In this document: positions 56,485-64,000 of the stretch, piece by piece | How positions within the stretch are numbered: the first letter of the stretch is position 1 | Layout: each line of letters begins with the position of its first letter | Assembly (NCBI GenBank): GCA_963714325.1 | Contig: CAVQOB010000002.1 | Coordinates: 15,639 to 79,638, forward strand | Direction: 5' to 3' | DNA length: 64,000 nucleotides | Source: CAVQOB01 sp963714325 | GTDB taxonomy: Bacteria > Pseudomonadota > Alphaproteobacteria > Rhizobiales > Hyphomicrobiaceae | Program-made: the position numbers and the translations under genes | The notes under the pieces: model-generated | What the model was told of the DNA's origin: nothing | The model's input: the letters and a program-made list of their open reading frames with translations, nothing else | The model's database searches: none

Positions 56485-58110
56485 CTGACTTATCGATCCG
56501 TTGGTCGCTCGGAAACACGGCGGCGGGATTGCGCGGCGAACATCTTCCTTGAAGCGATCCGTGGAGTATAAAAAATGGCGGATGCGATGCGTCGAGCCAT
56601 GTACCAGATCCCAGTTCGGCGGCAGCTCGGTGTGGCGGATCTCGATGAAATTCGCGGAATTTGATGCCGTGCTGCGTAGTTGGCCTCGCGGGTGACAAAC
56701 TTAGAGGCGATTGCGTCTGGCGATATGCACAGTAGCACGGCCGATGCACGTGAGATCTTATCGGCCAGCTGACTCTCGAAATCTCCGTCGGTGCGGAGGT
56801 CACGATCCCACCAGACACGTACTCCTAATTCATCGAGAACTGCCAATTGATCGTGCATCAATATCGTATCCGATCGGGCGTAGCTAACGAACACATAAGG
56901 TCCCGATGCGTCCGGCAGGACATGGGTTTCCCGTCGCACGTACGCATAACGATTGAGATAGTAGGCAAATCGCAAGGGATAGCCGAGAATGCGGAATTCA
57001 TCGACTTCCAGGGCGCCGAGCAGTGTCTGGAATATCGGCAATCCACAGAGTTGCGTGAGGTCCTTGTCGATGTCGTCGTTGCCACCAGATATGTTTGCGA
57101 CGCCTTCGCCGCCAATCCCGTTTAGTTTTTTGTAAATCGATAACACTTGACTCTGGTACGGGCTTCGTAAATGTTAGCAATTTCCTCCAACTGCCGATCG
57201 ATCATCGAGCGTGTTGCAACGTTGTTGTGGATCAGATCAGGGCGGCGGCTCGGGAACAAATTGGTGATTGCAGAGCCAACCGCATAGACGACGCGCTTTG
57301 GGCGATCGGCGAGCACGTTACGGCGCTGACGCCAGTCGTTCAGTAACTCACGCTGAGCGGTGGTTTGAATGCGCTTCAGTTGGGCGGCAATACCGGATTT
57401 GTTCTTCAATGGATCGGTTTCGATGCCATGCGCATCATAGTTGAAAAAGTTTTGGCGGAGAGCAACGGTTCCCAATCGTTCAAACTTGGTTTCCCAATCG
57501 GACTGTCGCGGTCTGCGGCATTTTCCCAGTTTAGCCATGTGATTTCAAGCGAGCCGCCGCCCTGATCGACGAGGAAGATGCGATGGTCATCGGAGAGTTG
57601 CCCGACAGTGCTCGTCCTGTGAAGTACGGTGGGAACTGCTCGCATGCACATGCGAGCTTCCTCTTCCTGTGACAAGATGCACATTCGATGACCGGTACGG
57701 CTTGCTATCTCCCCGACGATCTGGTCGGCATTCTCAAGCCAGCGGATCCAAGCGGTGCCGATCACGGATTGGTCGATTACATTTAGCTTGGCCAAGAACT
57801 CGCTGCGCGTCGAAATGAACTGTATCGCAGTGGTGAGCATCGGAGAGTTCAGCGCAAGCGTGGAGCTTGCGAAGTCGACGCCCAGCCCCAGATTGATGAT
57901 CATAGAATCGTTGCAGAAAGTTCGGCGCTCCCAAGTTAGGGGGACACGCTTTGGCGCAATCAACAGACGGACCGCTCGCGTTCCAACCTCAAAAATGGCG
58001 ATGCAGGGCTCACGTAGAGACCGTACGAAGTTCCGGATACGCGTTTGATCTTCGTTCGCGAACATCTCTGCCGCCCTCTTCAGGTATTCACCGCTAGCCG
58101 ATAACGACAT
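56444..58110 (-). pseudogene. Ppx/GppA-like phosphatase fused to a C-terminal TIR domain (frame broken at three A/T runs)
   Basis: From the ATG at 58110, IAIFEVGTRAVRLLIAPKR is the first Ppx/GppA phosphate loop (normally DIGSNS). LSQEEEARMC carries the catalytic-Glu region, and FLVDQGGGSLEITW is the second loop. In other frames follow RLGTVALRQNFF, VYAVGSAITNLF and the family end CGLPIFQTLLGALEVDEF / RILGYPLRFAYYL. Then, from about 56900, comes a TIR domain: GPYVFVSYARSD, VWWDRDLRTDG, SAVLLCISPDAIASKFVTRE (the NADase Glu). Single-base additions at 57482 (T), 57125-57131 (A) and 56648 (T) give one open frame to the stop at 56444. Confidence 0.72.
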
Positions 58111-58336
58111 ATTGTCATGGCCGGATTGTGATCGTGATGGGATTATTGTTAGCCGAGGTCCCGACAAGTAGATCAGTGGAGCCGATACCACTATATGTCG
58201 AAGCAAATGGCGCCCGTATGTGCGGCTTTGGAATGGTGTGCCAGTGTATGCAATATCTGGGTCGGGGCTTAGCGTGTAGGGCCTGAACGCCACTGTACGT
58301 CTGAAGCTGTCAAAGCGCGCGCGGCAAAGACGATCG

Positions 58337-58588
58337 TCATGCGCCTGCTGCGGCCAGACGCGTCTCAATGTCGGCGAACACAGCGTCGACGCCGACGCTG
58401 TGTCCCGCATTGTAATCGGCAATACCTTGATCAATCGACGCCTTCTGCTCGGCCGGCAGATTTGCATAGATGGACGGCCGTGTCATGGCGATAGAGAGAT
58501 CGACCAGTGCACCGACCTGAGCGTCCGAGAGCTTCGTCGCCGTGGCGATCAGACGAGCAATCTGTTCAGATCGTGGCATGCAATCCAT
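58337..58588 (-). CDS. antitoxin-like protein downstream of the ParE-like toxin
   Basis: An 83-residue protein, MPRSEQIARLIATATKLSDA, with LPAEQKASIDQGIADYNAGH and VGVDAVFADIETRLAA. The second half aligns by eye with the upstream antitoxin (LSPAQRARFDESIAQADRGN, DTVFSEIA). It begins 6 bases after the toxin stop. It may be a duplicated antitoxin. Confidence 0.65.
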   Translation of the reverse strand: MDCMPRSEQIARLIATATKLSDAQVGALVDLSIAMTRPSIYANLPAEQKASIDQGIADYNAGHSVGVDAVFADIETRLAAAGA

Positions 58589-58594
58589 CGTCCA

Positions 58595-58900
58595 TTAGGA
58601 TTGAGGATCAAAAACGGATCGATCCTGGGCATGATGGAATACGGCGAGTACCATCAGCACATCGGTTGTTTGATCGACTCGGTAGATGATAAAAAATGGT
58701 GTTCGCGGAACCCATGTTTCAAGTGCAATGCCTGATGCATGCAGACGTCCTGTCAGAGGATAATCGGCAAGGGTTCGGTGAACGAAGGCATCAACCCGAC
58801 CGAAAATCGTCTCTGCGGTCTGTTGTCCGAAATGCTCGACAGAGGATGCGAAGCGTCGCTTGAGATCGTCGCGGGCATGTTCCGTGAACACGACCTTCAT
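58595..58900 (-). CDS. ParE/RelE-family toxin
   Basis: A 101-residue protein, MKVVFTEHARDDLKRRFASS, with the RelE/ParE fold markers GRVDAFVHRTLADYPLTGRL and TPFFIIYRVDQTTDVLMVLAVFHHAQDR. ParE toxins inhibit gyrase; RelE toxins cut mRNA. The terminal HHAQDR resembles the ParE class. The start overlaps the antitoxin stop (ATGA). Confidence 0.82.
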   Translation of the reverse strand: MKVVFTEHARDDLKRRFASSVEHFGQQTAETIFGRVDAFVHRTLADYPLTGRLHASGIALETWVPRTPFFIIYRVDQTTDVLMVLAVFHHAQDRSVFDPQS

Positions 58901-59139
58901 GAACGGGAAAAGCCGAACGTCTGCGCAATTTCGCTGAACACGGTGTCGGACGGGATGACATTGCCACGGTCAGCTTGCGCAATGCTTTCATCGAAGCGTG
59001 CGCGCTGCGCTGGCGATAGCCGATCCAGGATGCTGTCACCGAACAAATTGACGTCATAGAAATGCTCGACCAACGCGCGGCGCTCATCGAGCGGGAGCTT
59101 GGTCATCAGTTGCAGGATCAGAGTCTGGAGCGCGGTCAT
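58897..59139 (-). CDS. antitoxin of the ParE-like module
   Basis: An 80-residue protein with an N-terminal helical region (TLILQLMTKLPLDERRALVE) and a C-terminal toxin-binding tail (IPSDTVFSEIAQTFGFSRS). The genetic position, directly upstream with ATGA overlap to the toxin, supports the role. It probably autoregulates the operon. Confidence 0.75.
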   Translation of the reverse strand: MTALQTLILQLMTKLPLDERRALVEHFYDVNLFGDSILDRLSPAQRARFDESIAQADRGNVIPSDTVFSEIAQTFGFSRS

Positions 59140-59198
59140 AGAGTCACTCTATCATACGTGACGCGCAACCGGTAGAGGTGTGCAATCTTATGGCGACG

Positions 59199-60380
59199 CT
59201 ATCCAAACCGCCGCCGGCTGGCCATCAGCGCGTTGTCGCGACTGGTGCGTGCCACCGCCCTCAGCGGCAGCGTCCGAATCGGCGCCTGATCCAGGTACAC
59301 CCCGCGCTTGATCCAGGCCTCGAACGGGAACTGGTCGGTCAGTTGTTCGCGGGGCAGGGGATGGAACTCCTCGGAGAGCAATCCGGCGTCTTGGACGCCG
59401 ATGCGGAACGCGACGATGGTGCCGACGTTGCCGAAGATGGCGGCGCGGGTGACCTCATCGAGCTGGCCGATGAACTGATGGGCCAGCGTCGCGTGCAATC
59501 AATACTTCCGCGCTTCCGACAGAATATCGGCGATGGCACAGGTATGAAAACTCTGGAACTCGTCGACATGCAGATAGAACGGCGGTTGGTCGGTCGTGCG
59601 CTGGAAGGCGGCGTATTTCAGCGATGCGATCAGCAAGGAACCGATCAGATTGGCCTCGACGTCGCCGATCCGGCCCTTGGCCAGGTTAACCAGCACAACG
59701 GTCTTCTTCTCAAGCGCGGTCGCCATGTCGAACGACGGCTTCGGATGGCAGAGCAGCGCGCGGATGTACGGTGACGACAGCAACTGACGCATTTTATTGC
59801 CAATGCTCGCCGCCGCTTCGCGGCGGTAGGCCTGCGGCGCATTGAGGAACTCCGTGTTCCAGAATTCGACAACGGAAGGGTTGGTCCAGACTTGAAGGAA
59901 CGTTCGAGCAGCGCCGGGTCATGAAACAGCCGCAGCAGCTCGCCAAGCGTCGCATGCTCCTTGTCGATCAGCGTGTGCACTGCATTGAACAGATAACTCT
60001 GGATGCGATCCGACCACGACGGCTCGAACACCGACTTGAACGCGGCGGCAATGTGGCGGCGGCGAGCGCGCGTTGTCGCGCGGCACACGCGCCAGCGGAT
60101 TGAACGTGACGGGATGGTCGAGGTCGGCCGGGTTGATGTAGCAGAGTTGTTCAATGCGATGCGACGGGAAGCGATCGAGGATGCTGTCGATCGCTTGGCC
60201 GTGCGGATCGATCACCATCACGCCGTGACCCTGCTCGATGTCGTCGAGCGCGAGGTTGGTCTGCAGCGTCGACTTGCCGCTGCCCGAACGGCCGATGATG
60301 TAGACGTGGCGCTGCCGCTCTTCCGCGGTCAACGCCAGCGGCGTGGTGTTAACTTCATGACGAAAGGTTGCGATATCCAT
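59199..60380 (-). pseudogene. second DNA-transfer/helicase-like ATPase, multiply broken
   Basis: MDIATFRHEVNTTPLALTAE starts it; Walker A is IIGRSGSGKSTLQTNLALDD and GVMVIDPHGQAIDSIL is the next strand (TraD/HerA-like). The frame changes near 60060 and 59895, continuing as FKSVFEPSWSDRIQSYLFNA and KMRQLLSSPYIRALLCHPKP. The Walker-B segment is PFYLHVDEFQSFHTC. A TGA at about 59507 interrupts ARKY and LHATLAHQFIGQLDEVTR. Together with the first ATPase it shows a decayed conjugative element. Confidence 0.7.
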
Positions 60381-60880
60381 ACCTCAGGCCGGTCTTGAGT
60401 GCAGGGCCTCAACTCGAAACGGCCATGGCGTCATCGACGACGGCAGTCCCGCAATCCTCATCGGGTAGGCGGGTGGCTCCTCGAAGACCGGCCTCAAGCG
60501 AGACCATGGCTTTATTATAAACTGTCCCGCCGCCAGTCCGTCGGCGTGCGCGTGAGCGCCGCGACCTCGATCGCTTCCTCGCAGGCCAGCCGGAGGCGAG
60601 GACACTGCGTGTCCGAGACGACGGCTGTGCCGGAGTGGGCTTGTCAGCCGCTCCTACGGGAGCGCTGAAAGCGGTCGAGGTCGTGGCGTGAGCCCGACGG
60701 TACTGTGTGGCGGAAGTGTTGGAATGACAACGTTTTTCGGAGTTGGTTCGCTATGCTGCTGATACATGCGTGATGCATGACTGCATGGTGGAGCGGATCG
60801 CGAATGCGCGCAGGAAATGTCCGATACACATAGCATACCATGCCGGAATCGGACAGCGCGGACGACGCTGTGCGTGACCC
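60381..60880. other. 538-base gap up to alpA without a supportable gene
   Basis: On the minus strand there is a coding-looking tail, RLRLACEEAIEVAALTRTPT then DWRRDSL and a stop near 60512, but no start codon in its frame. A 32-codon frame beginning MVSLEAGLRGATRLPDEDC follows at about 60509. These may be remnants of small genes of the transfer cluster. The rest shows nothing recognisable. Confidence 0.35.
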
Positions 60881-60912
60881 AAAGAAAGAGCGCGGATTGG
60901 CGCCCGCGCTCT
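60881..60912 (-). terminator. intrinsic terminator of alpA
   Basis: On the minus strand AGAGCGCG pairs with CGCGCTCT (60887-60912), an 8-bp GC-rich stem with a 10-base loop, followed by TTTCTTT. It lies 6 bases after the alpA stop. Confidence 0.65.
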
Positions 60913-60918
60913 CGCCCC

Positions 60919-61116
60919 TTATTCGGGGCCTGCTGGTTTGTCTCTGAGTTGGATGCGTTGATGGAGCCAGTCCAAGACCTCAGCTTCGATCCACCCGACG
61001 CGGCATCGGCCGAGCTGTACCCGTTGCGGGAACTCCCCGGCTTTCTCCAGGCGGGCGATGTGTTGAGGCGAGTACAGCACCAACGCGCGCACGTCCTTCT
61101 TCGACAAGATCCTCAT
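60919..61116 (-). CDS. alpA: AlpA-family excisionase-like DNA-binding protein
   Basis: A 65-residue MerR/AlpA-type helix-turn-helix protein: MRILSKKDVRALVLYSPQHI, ARLEKAGEFPQRVQLGRCRV, GWIEAEVLDWLHQRI. AlpA proteins activate excision genes of prophages and integrative elements. Its presence supports an integrative element, but no integrase gene is found within the window. Confidence 0.85.
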   Translation of the reverse strand: MRILSKKDVRALVLYSPQHIARLEKAGEFPQRVQLGRCRVGWIEAEVLDWLHQRIQLRDKPAGPE

Positions 61117-61273
61117 CGTGACACTCCGAGTTGCGGAGCATCGCGACGCCCCAGGGGTTAGCCTAGGTAACGATGAGCATCGGCGCGGCGCCGGGGAGCG
61201 TCAAGAGGGCTATGATGTCTTACGGGTGCTCACAAATGAGCATTGGGTGCGAAGGTAAATTTTCGCACGACTA

Positions 61274-61933
61274 TCATCGTTTAACTGGATCCCAACCATC
61301 GAGAACGTACAGCTGACGGTCGATGACGTACGTAAAAAGGAACCAAATGTCACGACCGGCTGCTTTGACAACGGCTACAAGAAACGCTGCAACGAGTAGT
61401 GTGCCGATCCAAAGCATGTACTGAGCGACATAGCCAGCCCAGCTTCGCTCGACAAAGCGCAGTCTCAACTGTGGGGAATGTTGTCTGATGCGGAGCGCGA
61501 AATATGCGAGTCCCGAGGCAAACAGTATGGTGGAGGACGCCAGCATACCTGCGAGTAGCCGCGTATTGCTGATATTGGGAATCCCAAGCTTCTCGGTGAC
61601 AGTTCCTGTCGGTATGCCGGATTTGACGAGTAGTGTGAGACAAGCGGCAGCAAGGAACAACAGTAGCGTTTTTAGCGCGCGTTCTTCGTATTTGTCGGCT
61701 TGATGCAGGAGATATCGGTTTTCCTCAGCTCCGTCCGACCTGACATTCGCTTCCTGCAAAGCAGCGGTAACCGTAGTCGGTGGCGGCGCAAAGACTTCGA
61801 TACGATTTTCTGAAACCACCTCGACGTGGACAGGTAGCGATTGCGCTTTGCCAAAGTCGAATACTAACTGCGAGGAGCTAGGTAATTCGGTCTGATTGGA
61901 ATTCCGCTTCCCAATTTTCGAACGCGTGGCCAT
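61274..61933 (-). CDS. membrane protein of unknown function
   Basis: A 219-residue protein with a polar N-terminal cytoplasmic region (about 85 residues, SLPVHVEVVSENRIEVFAPP). Hydrophobic helices follow at ALKTLLLFLAAACLTLLVKS, LLAGMLASSTILFASGLAYF and YMLWIGTLLVAAFLVAVVKA. No family recognised. The AT-rich composition suggests transfer. Its start lies close to the divergent pRiA4b ORF-3 gene. Confidence 0.6.
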   Translation of the reverse strand: MATRSKIGKRNSNQTELPSSSQLVFDFGKAQSLPVHVEVVSENRIEVFAPPPTTVTAALQEANVRSDGAEENRYLLHQADKYEERALKTLLLFLAAACLTLLVKSGIPTGTVTEKLGIPNISNTRLLAGMLASSTILFASGLAYFALRIRQHSPQLRLRFVERSWAGYVAQYMLWIGTLLVAAFLVAVVKAAGRDIWFLFTYVIDRQLYVLDGWDPVKR

Positions 61934-62057
61934 GATGTTGGTCAAGCTCAAAATTTATCGATTCGCAAGCGGATTGTCCGAAATTGCAGTACGTTACCAA
62001 CAGGGCGGATATCGCGCGGGTAGTTGGCAACTTGGGCAGCGGTGTTGGAGAAACGGC

Positions 62058-62660
62058 ATGATAGTCACCGACATCGTTTGTCTGAAGATCACGCTCGCCG
62101 ACGTCACACCGGCGGTGGTGCGGCGCGTTGAAGTTCCGCTCGCCATCAAGCTGTCCGATCTCCATCTCGTCATCCAGACTGCAATGCCGTGGACGAACAC
62201 GCACCTCTACGAGTTCCGGGCCGGCGACGAGGGCTGGGGCGTTCCTGATCCTGATTTCGGCGATGGCCCGAAGGATGCGCGCAAGGTGACGCTCGCCGAC
62301 GTGTTGCCAAAGACGCGCGGTGTCGGCCTGCTATACCTCTATGACTTTGGCGACGGTTGGGAGCATATGATCACCGTCGAAACCATGACCGCGCCCGATC
62401 CAACTGGCAGCTATCCGCGCCTTGTCAGCTCCGAGGGTCGCTGTCCGCCGGAGGACGTCGGCGGCCCACCCGGATACGACGAGCTTCTGGAGGCCACGGC
62501 CGATCCGGCGCATGAACGACATGACGAACGTCAGGAGTGGCTTGGTGGAACCTTCGATCCGAACGCTGTTGACCGCGCAGCGATCGAGGCTGAATTCAAG
62601 AAACTTGCCAAGAAACTGTCGAAGGCCAAAAGCAAGCCGGGACGTAAACCGAAGGCGTGA
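62058..62660 (+). CDS. plasmid pRiA4b ORF-3 family protein
   Basis: A 200-residue protein of the PRiA4_ORF3 family. VVRRVEVPLAIKLSDLHLVI, AMPWTNTHLYEFRAGDEGWG, YLYDFGDGWEHMITVE and GRCPPEDVGGPPGYDELLEA are the characteristic segments. The tail is Lys-rich. It is common on plasmids and genomic islands; its biochemical role is not known to me. The ATG at 62058 is chosen because homology begins there. Confidence 0.88.
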   Translation: MIVTDIVCLKITLADVTPAVVRRVEVPLAIKLSDLHLVIQTAMPWTNTHLYEFRAGDEGWGVPDPDFGDGPKDARKVTLADVLPKTRGVGLLYLYDFGDGWEHMITVETMTAPDPTGSYPRLVSSEGRCPPEDVGGPPGYDELLEATADPAHERHDERQEWLGGTFDPNAVDRAAIEAEFKKLAKKLSKAKSKPGRKPKA

Positions 62661-62723
62661 TTGGGGCAGCGATGCGATGATCAAAGGCGTGCACAGCCCT
62701 GCGAAGCATGGTACTGTTCGGCT

Positions 62724-62927
62724 ATGGTAAAAAGCACCGTGAAGCGCCCGCGACGATCACCACCAGTGTCTGCCCGACTGGTGCTTGGGCGAGCGGCATT
62801 CACAAAGATTTCGGCCGTCGAAGGTATTAAAGTTTCGCGCATGTTGAACGACGACCTCCGCGCCCTGGCGGACGCTCCGGCAGAACGGCGGCGCAGCGTG
62901 CTGGCGGCCAAGTACGGCAAGCGATGA
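62724..62927 (+). CDS. antitoxin-like partner of the Fic protein
   Basis: A 67-residue basic protein, MVKSTVKRPRRSPPVSARLV, with FTKISAVEGIKVSRMLNDDL and ending RRRSVLAAKYGKR. The helix SAVEG resembles the inhibitory helix of Fic antitoxins ((S/T)xxxE(G/N)), though the Ser is three rather than four residues before Glu. It ends 12 bases before the fic ATG. Confidence 0.65.
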   Translation: MVKSTVKRPRRSPPVSARLVLGRAAFTKISAVEGIKVSRMLNDDLRALADAPAERRRSVLAAKYGKR

Positions 62928-62939
62928 TCGACGTCGCCT

Positions 62940-63512
62940 ATGTACCAGGCTGAGCCCGATCCCTACTGCTACGACGGCACCGACGTTCTCAAGAACAGAG
63001 CCGAAATCCGTTCTCAAGACGCGCTCGACACCTTCGAGACGGCGATGACGTTTGCACGATCAGAAGAGCCGTTGCCAACCGGTCGGTTCACGGCGCGCCA
63101 CTACGGCCGACTGCATCATCATTTGTTTCAGGACGTCTATGTCTGGGCGGGCAAGTACCGCACGGTGCGCATGAGCAAGGGCGACAACGCGTTTTGCTAT
63201 CCAGAATATATCGATCAAGAAATGCAACGCGTCTTTGCCAATCTCGGTCGGACGCAGGCATTTCGGTCGTCCAACGCAGATGTGTTCGCCACAGCAGCGG
63301 CGCACGTGCTTGCCGAGATCAACGCCATCCATCCGTTCCGCGAAGGCAACGGCCGCACACAATTGACGTTCCTCGTTCTGCTCGGCAACCGCGCTGGTCT
63401 TCAGGTTGATCTTGACCATCTCGACCCGGAAGCGATACTCGATGCCATGATCCGAAGTTTCAGCGGCGATGAACGACGCTTGGTGCGCGCGATCAAGCGT
63501 ATGATCGTGTAG
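62940..63512 (+). CDS. fic: Fic/Doc-family protein (AMPylating toxin)
   Basis: A 190-residue Fic protein. DVYVWAGKYRTVRMSKGDN precedes the active loop HPFREGNGRTQ, with the catalytic His and phosphate-binding GNGR; the usual final Arg is Gln here. It transfers AMP or another nucleotide monophosphate to target hydroxyls. The preceding small gene would be its antitoxin. Confidence 0.9.
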   Translation: MYQAEPDPYCYDGTDVLKNRAEIRSQDALDTFETAMTFARSEEPLPTGRFTARHYGRLHHHLFQDVYVWAGKYRTVRMSKGDNAFCYPEYIDQEMQRVFANLGRTQAFRSSNADVFATAAAHVLAEINAIHPFREGNGRTQLTFLVLLGNRAGLQVDLDHLDPEAILDAMIRSFSGDERRLVRAIKRMIV

Positions 63513-63599
63513 CGTTGCATGCGCGCAGCGCCAGCCGGGCGCAAACGGCCGCCATCAGCGATATGGATCGAACACCGCGCACACTTTGGAGCCAGTCGC

Positions 63600-63751
63600 G
63601 TGTTCACCGCGATCGAGTTCAGCCAGCCCTTCGCGCACGCGGCGATGGCATCACGATATCGCCAATGCTCGCCGATGACCTGCGTGCGCTCACCGATGCG
63701 CCAGCGGAGCACAGGCGCCGTGTGTTGGCGGCCAAGTACGGCAAGCGCTGA
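63600..63751 (+). pseudogene. degenerate second copy of the Fic antitoxin
   Basis: The tail ISPMLADDLRALTDAPAEHR then RRVLAAKYGKR repeats the end of the 62724 gene almost residue for residue. The upstream part is out of frame (SRVFTAIEFSQPFA in another frame), so it is a broken tandem duplicate or a gene with an indel. From 63752 to 64000 nothing was recognised. Confidence 0.55.
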
Positions 63752-64000
63752 CCGGCGTCGTCAGTGCATCAGCTCGATCCCAATTGAGTCCTCTGGCGGC
63801 ATTGATTTTCGAGCGCTGTGCGATACGAAAAAAATCACAGCGCCCACTGATCAAATCACTCTGAACAGTGTTCCCGATTCCTTGTTCCGGACTCGAACTC
63901 GACAGTGGGTTGGGACTGCGGACTCGTGGAGGGTATGCGGCATAATGACGCATTTGATATAACTTATAAATCAATGACTTAGATGCTATTTCGTGACGCC
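63752..64000. other. terminal 249 bases, no supported feature
   Basis: AT content rises towards the end (ACTTATAAATCAATGACTTA). A minus-strand frame here lacks any recognisable signature and was left out. Confidence 0.3.

Noticed and set aside
59499..59520. UGA as a recoded (selenocysteine) codon in the second ATPase
   Set aside because: The gene has several other frame breaks and no SECIS-like context was sought or expected; decay or error is simpler.

Overview
The window looks like a high-GC alphaproteobacterial chromosome, most likely Rhizobiales/Hyphomicrobiales. The clues are the order tolQRAB, pal, ybgF/cpoB, tilS, ftsH, folP, the divergent glcDEF/LysR pair, a plant/alphaproteobacterial-type GshA, MeaB, and IS and serine-recombinase types common in Bradyrhizobium-like genomes. 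No rRNA, tRNA or CRISPR array was recognised.

Positions 1-39.6 kb are mostly core chromosome. They hold glycolate oxidase (glcDEF, glcF cut by the window edge), a LysR regulator, a cytochrome c, an alpha/beta hydrolase, gshA, then rsmE, ubiA, pcp and a GNAT gene that are all frameshifted, and meaB. A DUF900 hydrolase, a metallophosphoesterase, ybgC and rbsK follow. The cell-envelope block is tolQ-tolR-tolA-tolB, a 40-residue lipoprotein, pal, a second OmpA-like protein, ybgF, tilS and ftsH. After it come a beta-propeller protein, folP, rarA, an EamA transporter, an HtrA-like protein that has lost its catalytic triad, an orphan Tae4-type amidase, crcB, a RluA-family pseudouridine synthase and a ParA-like pair.

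Positions 39.7-49.9 kb are a mobile-element pile-up. A long secreted protein with ELWxxDGT-like and RTX repeats is split by an ISL3-family IS with a perfect 8-bp target duplication. Just after it lies an IS66-family element whose transposase is split in frame by a 2.6-kb serine-recombinase element.

Positions 49.9-64 kb are accessory. They hold decayed conjugation genes (two DNA-transfer ATPases, a replication-relaxation protein, small membrane/TPR proteins, AlpA), a second ISL3 element, a ParE-like toxin flanked by two related antitoxin-like genes, a Fic toxin with its antitoxin, a pRiA4b ORF-3 protein, and a Ppx/GppA-like phosphatase fused to a C-terminal TIR domain. The Ppx-TIR fusion is the best candidate for an undescribed defence or stress-signalling protein. 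Its reading frame is broken at three short A/T runs, one of which is a canonical A AAA AAC slippery heptamer.

Many single-base frame breaks occur. Those in 9-15 kb are repaired by deleting one G, and those in the Ppx-TIR gene by adding one A or T. Assembly error must therefore be excluded before calling genes dead.
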